Shown piece after piece: positions 18,117 to 26,555 of a stretch of 64,000 bases of DNA. Numbering within the stretch: position 1 is the stretch's first letter; every line of letters begins with the position of its first letter. This stretch comes from Aeriscardovia sp. (lineage in GTDB: Bacteria > Actinomycetota > Actinomycetes > Actinomycetales > Bifidobacteriaceae). A program made the translations under genes and the position numbers. The stretch spans positions 87,745-151,744 of the forward strand of contig JAFYHY010000029.1 of assembly GCA_017538895.1 (NCBI GenBank), read 5' to 3'. The notes below the pieces were generated by a model. That model searched no databases and had not been told where the DNA came from. It was given only the letters and a program-made list of their open reading frames with translations.

Positions 18117-18815
18117 CTATGCGTTGTAACGTTTGGTGATGGTTACAACAGTTGTTGGTTCTAATCCTTCAGCTACTGGAGCTGGATAGGCGTGTGGGTT
18201 AGTTCCTTTTGCCTTACGTATTTCTTTTTCTGCTTTGTCAATTTCTTGTTGGGCAGATTTTCCTTTTAAAGCTATGAATTTTCCATTTTTATGTAGTAGT
18301 GGAAGGACCCATGGAACGAGTTTGGTTAATCGTGCTACTGCTCTGCAGGTGACGATATCGAATGATTCTTTTGGTTGGTAGTCTTCTGCGCGGAGATGGT
18401 GAACAGTGACGTTAGATAGGTGGAGTTCTGCTATGACTTCGTTAAGCCATTCGATACGACGTTCCATTGGTTCGATCAGGGTAAAGTGATGGTTGGGTAG
18501 CATGATTGCGAGAACGATTCCTGGAAATCCTGCTCCGCTACCAACGTCAGCTATGTGTAATGGGCGTTGGTACTGTTGTTGGGCTTCTTGTTGAATGAAT
18601 GGGACAAGAGCAGTGGAATTAAGGAAGTGTCGCTCCCAGAGTCGTTCTGATTCATGAGGACCAATAAGTCCGCGTTCTTCACCTTCTTTTTCTAGTTTTT
18701 GGTAGAACTGATGCATTTGGTCATATGCTGAACCGCATACTTGACGGACTAGTTGAGAATTTTCTAAAGGATCGATGATGATTTCTGTATCCTTATTTTG
18801 ATCTGTCGTGTTCAC
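18117..18815 (-). CDS. rsmG: 16S rRNA (guanine-N7) methyltransferase RsmG (GidB)
   Basis: 232 residues. Methylates N7 of G527 in 16S rRNA; loss gives low-level streptomycin resistance in other bacteria. The SAM-binding region is IADVGSGAGFPGIVLAI, then TLIEPMERRIEWLNEV, and the later CRAVARLTKLVPW and GKFIALKGKSAQQEI blocks are typical. The GTG start at 18815 overlaps the jag stop by four bases (GTGA), so the two are translationally coupled. Order jag-rsmG-parA-parB is the usual one. Confidence 0.93.
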   Translation of the reverse strand: MNTTDQNKDTEIIIDPLENSQLVRQVCGSAYDQMHQFYQKLEKEGEERGLIGPHESERLWERHFLNSTALVPFIQQEAQQQYQRPLHIADVGSGAGFPGIVLAIMLPNHHFTLIEPMERRIEWLNEVIAELHLSNVTVHHLRAEDYQPKESFDIVTCRAVARLTKLVPWVLPLLHKNGKFIALKGKSAQQEIDKAEKEIRKAKGTNPHAYPAPVAEGLEPTTVVTITKRYNA

Positions 18816-19483
18816 TCTTCCTCACTATCATCATCGTAGTAAACGTCGCTGTACATGTCGTCATCGGTAAGATCTTCGTCAGTATCTATATCTCTGTTTT
18901 GGTCATCTGGGAGAACGACTATTTCATCATCGTTATAGAAGAAGTTATCTTTAGTTGTTGTTTCTTCTTCGTAGAGATCATCATTTTTTGGAGGATAAAT
19001 CGTAACATGACGATGAGGTTCTTCACCGTGTGAACGTGAACGGAGACCTTCATCTCGAACAACGTCATGGATGATTTTCCGCTCGTATGAATTCATATCG
19101 CGAAGTACTACTGGGGATCCTGTACGACGAGCTTCTGCAGCGGCTTCTAAAGCGACTGCTTGTAAACTATCACGGCGTTTGGCAAGATATCCATCAATAT
19201 CAAGAATTAATCGTGATCGTTCTTCGGTTTTTTCTTGTATAGCAAGACGAGCTAAACATTGTAAAGCTTCAATCACTTCACCATGTTCACCGACAAGATG
19301 CTTAATATCGCTATTATCATCTGCAACAAGGTTAATTAATGGGCGACCATTACGAATACCCATTTCAATGTCACCTTCATAATCCAGGATATCGAGTAAA
19401 CCCTCGATGTAATCTGCAGCGATATCTGCCTCTTCATTGAGCTCATCAATGGTTGCTTCATTCACATCATCTGAGTAAGACAT
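18812..19483 (-). CDS. jag: RNA-binding protein Jag/KhpB (KH-R3H)
   Basis: 223 residues from ATG 19483, which has AGAAGGTG upstream; a longer frame to 19522 is less likely. It has a KH domain (INLVADDNSDIKHLVGEHGE, residues about 58-110) and an R3H domain with DMNSYERKIIHDVV. Jag proteins bind RNA and influence cell shape and division; the gene normally follows yidC. Here a terminator and an antiporter gene separate it from yidC. The last 50 or so residues are very rich in Asp and Glu (DDDMYSDVYYDDDSEEE), an acidic tail that could interact with the basic neighbour proteins or with ribosomal proteins; this is an inference. Confidence 0.88.
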   Translation of the reverse strand: MSYSDDVNEATIDELNEEADIAADYIEGLLDILDYEGDIEMGIRNGRPLINLVADDNSDIKHLVGEHGEVIEALQCLARLAIQEKTEERSRLILDIDGYLAKRRDSLQAVALEAAAEARRTGSPVVLRDMNSYERKIIHDVVRDEGLRSRSHGEEPHRHVTIYPPKNDDLYEEETTTKDNFFYNDDEIVVLPDDQNRDIDTDEDLTDDDMYSDVYYDDDSEEE

Positions 19484-19538
19484 GATTGCACCTTCTCTTT
19501 CCGGCTTCATAGTCGCTTGCATTATTGCTCATAACCGT

Positions 19539-19571
19539 TTTTTCGTTCCTATTGCTAATAGTAACGAAAAA
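19539..19571. terminator. Hairpin between the antiporter gene and jag
   Basis: TTTTTCGTT (19539-19547) pairs with AACGAAAAA (19563-19571), with CTATT/AATAG stacked inside around GCT. In the minus direction it lies after a second stem, GAAGATC/GATCTTC (19597-19614). Together they probably end the yidC-antiporter message before jag. Confidence 0.5.
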
Positions 19572-19655
19572 CATAGAGATCAGAAGAATTTTTAATGAAG
19601 ATCTTATGATCTTCTCTCAACGGTTTAAAAACATGTTTTTATAAAAATAATGATT

Positions 19656-21242
19656 TTATTTCTTTTTTTTACTATTTTTATGTTGTTGTAAATGGATTTG
19701 ACGTTGTTGTTGATCATAGGTTAATCGTTCTTGTAATAGTGGACGTATTTCTTCTGGGTCGACCCCCATTTCTTTCATTCGTTGACGTCGTTCTGATATA
19801 GCTTGTTCAAGCCATGCTTTATCAGATTCACTATGTTCATCGTTTGCTAGGACTCCAAGTAAACGGATAATGAGTGATTCATTTGAGAATAATGAATGGC
19901 TTTTAACACCACGTTTTTCTAGTTCTTCTATCCACCGTGTACGTCGTTCAAGAATGTCTTCTTCATGAAGAACTTTTGATGCTTCATGATGCTGTCGAAT
20001 AATATCTTTGGTTTTTTTCGGTTCTTTGACCATGGCACGAACTGCGTCTACAGGATGTTCATCAGCTAATGACATCAGTATTTGAGAGATGAGTGGCATG
20101 ATCAGCACAGTGATTGCGCCAGCTGAATCGAGTGTTGATGCGACAGCAGAGTCCATTGTTTTAGCTGCAACAGCGACGTTTGTAACCGCCACAATGACTG
20201 GTAATGCGGTTGTACAGTATGCTGCTACAGCTAATTTACTATGTGTTGACATACGACGCGTGGACTGATGTAAATCGAGTGAAATATATACAGGGATTGC
20301 ACGAACCATGATTAGAATGGCAACGAATCCAAGAAGTAATGTTGGTTCTGTAATGACTGCTTTAATATTAATGCTACAGCCAGAAACAACAAAGAAGATT
20401 GGGATTAAAAAACCGTTGGCAATACCGTCAATTTTAGAGTCAAGAATTTCATCGCCGTCTGGTAATAGATATCGTAAAACGAATCCAGCTGCGAATGCTC
20501 CAAGAACGCTATCAAAGTTAAATACTGCCGAAAGGGTTACCAGACTGACTAAGAGGAAAACCGTAGCACGAACAGTTAATCGAGGGGTTAATCCAGTTTC
20601 TTCACTGTCATAGTTTAAGAATGAGATAACATGTCTACCGATAGCGAACATTACTTTTGGTAGAAGTGCAGCAAGAAAACAGATAACGATGAAAATCAGT
20701 AGCGTTAAGATAGTTTGCCATTTAGCGCGTGTAGATAACAGGATAGCCATGGCGAGTACTGGCATGAGTTCACCCCACATGCCGTATGCTACGGTCGCTG
20801 TGCCAACAGTTGTTCCTACAAGTCCTTTTTCAGACAAAATCGGCATTAATGTGCCTAAAGCTGTTGACGTTAAAATGATGGATGCTGAAATGCCAGTTAG
20901 ATTCCATTGACCAAAGAACGGTAAGACTACAACACAAAGCATTGCAATAGCAAACGTAAACATCCATGTTAAAAGTCCACGTTTACTTTGTTGACCGCGA
21001 ATCATGGCAGGATCAATATCATAACCAGCAAGAAGAAAAAGAAATGCTAAACCTAATTGGCTAATAAGAGTAATAGCTGGAGTGAGTGTGATCCATCTTA
21101 AGAGGTGAGGACCACACACTGCTCCAGCTAGAAGTAAAACTACTGCTTCTGGCAAGGGGCGTCCTGGAATCAACTGTGTCAGTAAGGGCAAAATAAAAGT
21201 TGCTAAAAGGATAACAGTGAGTGAGGTGAGGCTTGCCGCCAC
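19656..21242 (-). CDS. CPA2-family monovalent cation/proton antiporter
   Basis: 528 residues. About 12-13 membrane segments fill the first 400 residues (start LTVILLATFILPLLTQLIPG; FLFLLAGYDIDP is the conserved acidic region of the Na+/H+ exchanger fold; VLGAFAAGFVLRY and GFLIPIFFVVSG follow). A soluble, charged tail of about 130 residues ends in HKNSKKKK; it has no visible Rossmann TrkA-N domain. It probably exchanges Na+ or K+ for H+. The GTG start at 21242 lies six bases after the yidC stop, so it is cotranscribed with yidC and splits the usual yidC-jag pair. The ion is not known. Confidence 0.82.
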   Translation of the reverse strand: MAASLTSLTVILLATFILPLLTQLIPGRPLPEAVVLLLAGAVCGPHLLRWITLTPAITLISQLGLAFLFLLAGYDIDPAMIRGQQSKRGLLTWMFTFAIAMLCVVVLPFFGQWNLTGISASIILTSTALGTLMPILSEKGLVGTTVGTATVAYGMWGELMPVLAMAILLSTRAKWQTILTLLIFIVICFLAALLPKVMFAIGRHVISFLNYDSEETGLTPRLTVRATVFLLVSLVTLSAVFNFDSVLGAFAAGFVLRYLLPDGDEILDSKIDGIANGFLIPIFFVVSGCSINIKAVITEPTLLLGFVAILIMVRAIPVYISLDLHQSTRRMSTHSKLAVAAYCTTALPVIVAVTNVAVAAKTMDSAVASTLDSAGAITVLIMPLISQILMSLADEHPVDAVRAMVKEPKKTKDIIRQHHEASKVLHEEDILERRTRWIEELEKRGVKSHSLFSNESLIIRLLGVLANDEHSESDKAWLEQAISERRQRMKEMGVDPEEIRPLLQERLTYDQQQRQIHLQQHKNSKKKK

Positions 21243-21248
21243 AGTAAT

Positions 21249-22235
21249 TTACTTGCCTTTCTTCTTTGATTTACGACGCATAGGTTGTGCTCGTTGGTAA
21301 CCACCATTCTGAGAACGTTCTTCTGCAGCAGCTTGTGCAGCAGCTAATTGTTCTTCTTCGATTGTTGGAAGTCCTTCACGTTCGCGACGTGCTACCTCAC
21401 GAGCATGTTCTCGAGCTTCTTTACGTTCAGCTGCGATCGATCCAGGTGTTGGGTAACGGTTAACTTGATAAATCGTCTGTAAAACGGACCAAATGTTGCT
21501 GGTTAACCAGTAAAGAAGAACACCGAATGGAGCAACAGCACCAGAGAAGATATAGAGAAGTGGCATGCCGATTGCCATTCCCATTTGTGTACGTCGATTA
21601 CGACCACTCATTTGAGAACGAGGCGTATTGTGCTGCATGTTATAGAACGTCATATAGAACATCGTGGCGCACATCAGAAATACGAAGATGCCTACAGTCC
21701 ATTTTCCGTTGCCAGTTGCAGTATTAAACAATGCTGATAAACGTACATTAATAAAAATTGTATTTTCAATTTGAGAAGCAATTGAACGACTGAAAGCACC
21801 AATTGGCGCCATTTTACCTTGTGCAATTTCAGATAAACCAAATAAAACATCATACAAAGCAAGGAAAACAGGTGCTTGGATAACCATTGGAAGACATGAT
21901 CCTAATGGATTGGAACCATTTTCTTTGTAAAGTTTCATTGTTTCACGTTGCATTGCTTCTTGAGAAGCTGGGTCTTTTCTTCCCTTATATTTGTTCTGAA
22001 TGCGGCGTAATTCTGGTTGAATAGCTTGCATTTTTGCCATTGAACGCATCTGTTTGGTATACAACGGGAAAATGCATGCACGAACAAATAAAGTAAGAAA
22101 AATAATACTTAAACACCATGCAAACCCAGAGCCATCACTCATACCGCAATGAACAAAAATCCAATGGAACGCCCACATAATCCATGAAATCAGCCATTCC
22201 AATGGGTAAAAAATGGTGTAAAAGAAATGATTCAT
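21249..22235 (-). CDS. yidC: Membrane protein insertase YidC/Oxa1
   Basis: 328 residues. Inserts and folds membrane proteins with or without Sec. Short actinobacterial form lacking the large periplasmic domain of E. coli YidC: FYPLEWLISWIMWAFHWIF, then FLTLFVRACIFPLYTKQMRSM with the conserved Arg in the groove, and NPLGSCLPMVIQAPVFLALY. The cytoplasmic tail is basic (EAREHAREVARRERE, ending MRRKSKKKGK), suited to bind ribosomes. The ATG overlaps the yidD stop by four bases. Confidence 0.95.
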   Translation of the reverse strand: MNHFFYTIFYPLEWLISWIMWAFHWIFVHCGMSDGSGFAWCLSIIFLTLFVRACIFPLYTKQMRSMAKMQAIQPELRRIQNKYKGRKDPASQEAMQRETMKLYKENGSNPLGSCLPMVIQAPVFLALYDVLFGLSEIAQGKMAPIGAFSRSIASQIENTIFINVRLSALFNTATGNGKWTVGIFVFLMCATMFYMTFYNMQHNTPRSQMSGRNRRTQMGMAIGMPLLYIFSGAVAPFGVLLYWLTSNIWSVLQTIYQVNRYPTPGSIAAERKEAREHAREVARREREGLPTIEEEQLAAAQAAAEERSQNGGYQRAQPMRRKSKKKGK

Positions 22236-22582
22236 AAAATAGTCTCCTCGTGCTGAGCAGCAGCTTTCTGCTGCATCTCAAGCGCGATAATTGGTTCAGT
22301 TGTTGGTTTTTCGTGCGCCTTTGACCACGAAAATCGATAAAAAAGAGAATACTGATGAGGGACATCATCAATACCCCCATCAGACCATGGACGGCATCGC
22401 AACAATCTTAGAAAGCCAAGAAGACCACCACGCCAAAATCCAAATCTCCGTATTGCAATTAAAGTGTATGCAGAACAACTAGGATAATACTTGCAGCATG
22501 GTGGACGATGGGCAGAAATATGTTGTTGATACCACTGCACGCTTCGTATGGCTATTCTTGCTAAACCTGACTCTGATGTCAT
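22232..22582 (-). CDS. yidD: Membrane protein insertion efficiency factor YidD
   Basis: 116 residues from ATG 22582, which overlaps the rnpA stop (ATGA). The family signature is CCKYYPSCSAYTLIAIRRFG with WRGGLLGFLRLLRCRPWSDGG (the end is shown split: the Cys and RC-P positions are conserved). YidD is a small membrane-associated helper of YidC. The tail of about 40 residues past the conserved core is longer than in E. coli. Order rpmH-rnpA-yidD-yidC is standard. Confidence 0.93.
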   Translation of the reverse strand: MTSESGLARIAIRSVQWYQQHISAHRPPCCKYYPSCSAYTLIAIRRFGFWRGGLLGFLRLLRCRPWSDGGIDDVPHQYSLFYRFSWSKAHEKPTTEPIIALEMQQKAAAQHEETIL

Positions 22583-22959
22583 TGATTTATGCTTTTCCAA
22601 TTTTCACTGTCAAGCTGACGTGCAATGCGTGAAAACAGAGTTTTTATTTGCTCATTTAACGATGCAAAACTTGCATCAGGAGCAGTCTTTTTCGCGCGAA
22701 GAATCACATCACAATTTTCAGGAAGAAGTGATTCATATTGTCGGCCAAGAACACGGAAACGCCGTTTCACAGTATTCCTTACAACAGCATTACCGACGGA
22801 ATTCGCCACTGCGAGTCCCAGGCGTGGAGCAGAAGACTTAGCATGTTGAATACTCTCCTGCTCACGTGTTGCATAATGCGCGACAACATCCGCACTGGAA
22901 ACTCGGTGGCGTACACGCAAGACACTGACGAAATCAGAATGATTTCTAAGTCGTTCCAC
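22579..22959 (-). CDS. rnpA: Ribonuclease P protein component
   Basis: 126 residues, normal length. Protein subunit of RNase P, which trims tRNA 5' ends. The start RLRNHSDFVSVLR and the RNR-type motif GNAVVRNTVKRRFRVLGR are diagnostic. The start is GTG at 22959. It lies 50 bases after rpmH on the same strand. Confidence 0.94.
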   Translation of the reverse strand: MERLRNHSDFVSVLRVRHRVSSADVVAHYATREQESIQHAKSSAPRLGLAVANSVGNAVVRNTVKRRFRVLGRQYESLLPENCDVILRAKKTAPDASFASLNEQIKTLFSRIARQLDSENWKSINQ

Positions 22960-23009
22960 GCTGTTTGCCCAAGTCTCTCTATTTATTTAATAACCGCAAC
23001 AATATCGAC

Positions 23010-23144
23010 TCAGGCGCTAAGAACCTTACGACCCTTAGCACGACGACGGTTAATGACAGCACGACCAGAACGAGTACGCATGCGCAGACGGAATCCGTGC
23101 TTCATATGACGACGATGATTGTTTGGCTGAAATGTCCTCTTCAT
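23010..23144 (-). CDS. rpmH: Ribosomal protein L34
   Basis: 44 residues, read directly from the complementary strand: it begins [18 protein letters not shown] and contains [19 protein letters not shown]. This is the usual L34 sequence, a small basic protein of the 50S subunit. AGGAG lies upstream of the ATG at 23144. It is the first gene of the minus-strand block, divergent from dnaA, as in most bacteria. Confidence 0.97.
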   Translation of the reverse strand: MKRTFQPNNHRRHMKHGFRLRMRTRSGRAVINRRRAKGRKVLSA

Positions 23145-23427
23145 TTTCAAACGCTCCTAATGACCATGGTGAACCATGAGCTTCTTCTCATGGCACAAGC
23201 TATAAGATAATTACACGACATCGACCGGACAGTCAAAATAAAAAGAATAGTTTTCCACACTTTTTCACATATTCACAAAGTTTTCCACGAAAAATAAAAT
23301 ATTAACAATTTACTATTTTTCAATTAAAAACAGTGCAGAATGTTCTTTTTGTCACAGTATTAGCGCACAATCATATGTGGAAAACTTTGCAATATCCTCG
23401 ATACTTATTTTGTTCAAGGAGCCCACT
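23145..23427. other. rpmH-dnaA intergenic region with DnaA-box-like sites
   Basis: Holds TTTTCCACA (23251-23259), TTTTTCACA (23261-23269), TTTTCCACG (23281-23289) and, reversed, TGTGGAAAA (23376-23384), all one or two changes from TTATCCACA. ATTCACAAAGTTTTCCAC at 23271-23288 is a one-mismatch copy of the repeat in oriC. An AT-rich stretch follows (about 23289-23333). Likely functions are dnaA autoregulation and a second part of the origin. The promoters of rpmH and dnaA must also lie here. Confidence 0.6.
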
Positions 23428-24975
23428 ATGTCTGATGCATCACAAGAAGCTCGATCTCTTTGGAATAATGCACGTCGTCTTTTGTCTGCAAATCCAAATC
23501 TTACTCCAAGAAGTCTGAGCTTTATCCAAGATGTAGAACCAGATGTAGTGTTTGATTCTCGCATTGTTTTAACTGTTTCAAGCGATTCTATTCGTGTCAG
23601 TATTGAGAATGATCTTAATCAACCATTGTTAGCTGCGTTAGAACAAGCTGCGCAACATCCAATGGGCTATTTGATTTCTGTTCGTGCAAAGCAACGTTCT
23701 TCTTCTGCAGCTCGTTTTGCACGTGCTGCTCAGCAACAAGTTCTTGATATGCCTCCAGCGCAAATTACTGTTCCAGCTCCTCAGAAGCATCACACAGGAC
23801 CATATGTTTCTTCATTATCTGATAAAGAATATGGTCAGCCTTCTTTTGATGGTGGTGTGCAACAAAAACGTCAAGATTCAACGCATCATAGTCGAAGCAA
23901 TTCAACTCGATCACGAGCTAATACACATCCTCGCGATGCTGAAACGCATTTAAATACTGAAGATCGTTTTGAGAATTTTGTTGCTGGCCCTGCAACAAAA
24001 ATGGCTAATGCCGCTGCTCAAGCAGTTTCAGAACAACCAGGTGAAGTGTATAACCCATTGTTCATTTATGGAGGTTCTGGACTTGGAAAAACTCATTTGC
24101 TTAATGCAATTGGTAACGAAGTTCGACTAACTGATCCTGAAAAACGTATTTATTACACGACGGCAGAAGAATTTACTAATGAATTTATTAATGCCTTGCA
24201 AACATCACGGGGACAAGAATTTAACAGTAAATATCGTTCATATGACGTTCTTTTAATTGATGATATTCAGTTCTTAGGCATGGGTAATCGTGTTGAGACA
24301 CAAGAGGCATTCTTTAATACATTTAATGCGCTTTATCGGGATAATAAGCAGATAGTTATTACGTCTGATGTTGCTCCTCGTCAATTGAATGGTCTTGAGA
24401 AACGTATGATTACTCGTTTTGAGCAAGGTCTTACTGTTGATGTTCAGCCTCCTGAGAAAGAAACACGTATCGCTATTTTGCGTATGAAAATTGAAACGTC
24501 ACGCTTTAAAGTAACTATTTCGCCAGAAGTAATCGATCTCATTGCTGATCAAGTCACCGATAATATTCGAGAATTAGAGGGAGCTTTAACTCGTATTGTC
24601 GCTATGGCAAGTTTAAATAAGCAGCCTGTTACTGTTCAGTTAGCTCAGCAGACATTGCAAGATTACTTTGTTCAAAATATAGAAGTAACGCCGCAGGATA
24701 TTATTGCGCTGACAGCCCGTTATTTCCAATTAGACTTTGCTTCAATTGTTTCCACTAAGCGACAAAAGAAAATTGCGATGGCACGCCAAATTGCAATGTA
24801 TATTTGTCGTGAAATGACTGGATTATCACTATCAAGCATTGGCGAAGTGTTTGGCGGCAAAGATCACACAACAGTAATTCACTCGTGCAAAAAAGTTAGT
24901 TCAGAAATGGCTGAAAAACGCGAAGTTTATAACTATGTTACTGAATTAACTAGTAAACTAAAGAAAAAGCACTAA
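23428..24975 (+). CDS. dnaA: Chromosomal replication initiator DnaA
   Basis: 515 residues from ATG 23428, which has AAGGAG six bases upstream; the frame is open further back but without a good start. Binds DnaA boxes and opens oriC. Domain I covers about the first 90 residues, a polar linker follows, then the AAA+ domain with Walker A GGSGLGKTHLLNAIG (near 214) and Walker B VLLIDDIQFLG (near 275). Domain IV has the signature GEVFGGKDHTTVIHSCKK near 475. DnaA boxes lie on both sides of the gene. Confidence 0.97.
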   Translation: MSDASQEARSLWNNARRLLSANPNLTPRSLSFIQDVEPDVVFDSRIVLTVSSDSIRVSIENDLNQPLLAALEQAAQHPMGYLISVRAKQRSSSAARFARAAQQQVLDMPPAQITVPAPQKHHTGPYVSSLSDKEYGQPSFDGGVQQKRQDSTHHSRSNSTRSRANTHPRDAETHLNTEDRFENFVAGPATKMANAAAQAVSEQPGEVYNPLFIYGGSGLGKTHLLNAIGNEVRLTDPEKRIYYTTAEEFTNEFINALQTSRGQEFNSKYRSYDVLLIDDIQFLGMGNRVETQEAFFNTFNALYRDNKQIVITSDVAPRQLNGLEKRMITRFEQGLTVDVQPPEKETRIAILRMKIETSRFKVTISPEVIDLIADQVTDNIRELEGALTRIVAMASLNKQPVTVQLAQQTLQDYFVQNIEVTPQDIIALTARYFQLDFASIVSTKRQKKIAMARQIAMYICREMTGLSLSSIGEVFGGKDHTTVIHSCKKVSSEMAEKREVYNYVTELTSKLKKKH

Positions 24976-25426
24976 GGTATACAGTAATATATACTTTATT
25001 CACAATAAAATGCGATTCAAAGATTGTTGAAAACTAAAAAGAGTGCTACAATTTACCATTTTCTAAATTAACTTATACACATAGTTATCCACATATATGC
25101 GTTTCTGCTGTGCAAAAGTGCGTAATTTCGGTGGATAAAGTGTGATTTAAATGTGCAAAAGTTAATTTTTTGGTGGATAATTTTTTTAATATTTTTTTAA
25201 TGTTAATAACTAGGGTGTTTTTCCACACTAATTCACAAAGTTATCCACCGACAATATATCGTCTCAGGCATTGTCCCAGCTTAAATTCACAAAGTTATCC
25301 ACTTTTCCACCGACCCTATTACTACTAATATAAAGAATATTTTTTATGTAATAGCATCATTAATATTCCAAGAAGCTTCTTTGATTAAGTAAACTGGTAA
25401 TCAGGAAAAATCAACAGGAGGATATA
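24976..25426. other. oriC: Origin of replication oriC (dnaA-dnaN intergenic)
   Basis: 451 bases without a gene. DnaA boxes: TTATACACA 25073-25081, TTATCCACA 25085-25093 (consensus), GGTGGATAA 25130-25138 and 25172-25180 (reverse), TTATCCACC 25241-25249, TTATCCACT 25295-25303, and weaker TTTTCCAC sites beside them. An AT-rich stretch at about 25178-25212 with T and A runs is the likely unwinding element. Location between dnaA and dnaN is the usual actinobacterial position. Confidence 0.88.
25230..25302 (+). repeat. Two 19-base direct repeats in oriC containing DnaA boxes
   Basis: AATTCACAAAGTTATCCAC occurs at 25230-25248 and 25284-25302. The end of each is a DnaA box. Related copies lie upstream of dnaA (23271-23288) and near 30988-31005. 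Confidence 0.8.
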
Positions 25427-26551
25427 ATGAAAGTCGAAGTTAACACAGCAGCTTTAGCAGATGCCACAGAGTGGGCAAGTCACGTTATTCCAGATCGTCC
25501 ACCTCATCCTGTCCTCACAGGAATTAAAATTCATGCTGAAACTGGATTAATGCAACTTTCTACTTTCAACTATGAACAATCAGCACGTTGCCAAATTGAT
25601 GCTGGTGTTGATGAAGAAGATACTATTGTTGTTCCAGGTAAACTTTTAGCTCGTATTGCTAAGGTTCTCCCAGCTGAAACAGCTTATCTTTCTACTGAGG
25701 GTTCCCGTTTAAATATCTCTTCTGGAAATACTGTATTTAATCTTCAGCTAATGAACGAAACTGATTATCCTGAACTTCCTGCTGTTCCTTCTATGCTTGG
25801 TAAAATTGATGGCCATACTTTCCGTACAGCAGTAGAACAAGTTATCATTGCTGCTTCACATGACGAGACTCGTACAGTATTAACTGGTATTCGAATGATT
25901 TTTAAGGGAGATCAAGTTACTTTTTCAGCAACAGATCGATTCCGACTTACTCGTTCAACTTTTGATTGGACACCAGAAGATTCATCCATTGATATTACAG
26001 CCATTGTTAAAGCACAGGTTTTGAAGGATATTGCTAATTCTATTGAGCCAGCACAAAGCGTCGTTATTGGTTTTAATGAGAATAATGATAATCTCTTAAG
26101 TTTTAGTAATGCAGGACGCGTAAAGACTTCTGTTATTATTTCTGGTACTTTTCCTAATGTTGATCGACTTTTTGCTGACAGCTATCCAATGCATACAGTT
26201 CTGTCTCGTAATGAACTAATTGAAGCATTGAACCGTGTTACTCTTGTTGCTGAACGTGATGCACCGATTCGTATGGAATTTACTGGTGACGATGTTCGTC
26301 TGTCAGCTGGAACAGTAGATGAATCTCAAGCAAGTGAAATTATTCCTGCTGATTTTGATGGCGAACCTATTACTGTAGCTTTTAATCCTAAATACTTATT
26401 AGATGGATTGAAAGCAATCCCAGATCCTTTTGTCTGTATGAAAATGACTACAGCGTTGAAAGCAGTCGAATTCAATGGTCAACGTGAAAAAGATGATGAG
26501 CCGCTTCTTGGATATCGTTATTTGTTAGTTCCAATGAGATATATTGGTTGA
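25427..26551 (+). CDS. dnaN: DNA polymerase III beta subunit (sliding clamp)
   Basis: 374 residues, normal length. Forms the ring-shaped clamp that tethers DNA polymerase to DNA. Three-domain clamp pattern: start MKVEVNTAALADATEWA, ATDRFRLTRSTFDW in the middle, and the C-terminal GYRYLLVPMRYIG in which the PMR near the end is typical. CAGGAGG lies seven bases upstream of the ATG. Follows oriC directly. Confidence 0.96.
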   Translation: MKVEVNTAALADATEWASHVIPDRPPHPVLTGIKIHAETGLMQLSTFNYEQSARCQIDAGVDEEDTIVVPGKLLARIAKVLPAETAYLSTEGSRLNISSGNTVFNLQLMNETDYPELPAVPSMLGKIDGHTFRTAVEQVIIAASHDETRTVLTGIRMIFKGDQVTFSATDRFRLTRSTFDWTPEDSSIDITAIVKAQVLKDIANSIEPAQSVVIGFNENNDNLLSFSNAGRVKTSVIISGTFPNVDRLFADSYPMHTVLSRNELIEALNRVTLVAERDAPIRMEFTGDDVRLSAGTVDESQASEIIPADFDGEPITVAFNPKYLLDGLKAIPDPFVCMKMTTALKAVEFNGQREKDDEPLLGYRYLLVPMRYIG

Positions 26552-26555
26552 TTCT

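Noticed and set aside
21950..21970. TGTTTCACGTTGCAT inside yidC, another possible parS
   Set aside because: Right half does not match the consensus and it lies within conserved coding sequence.
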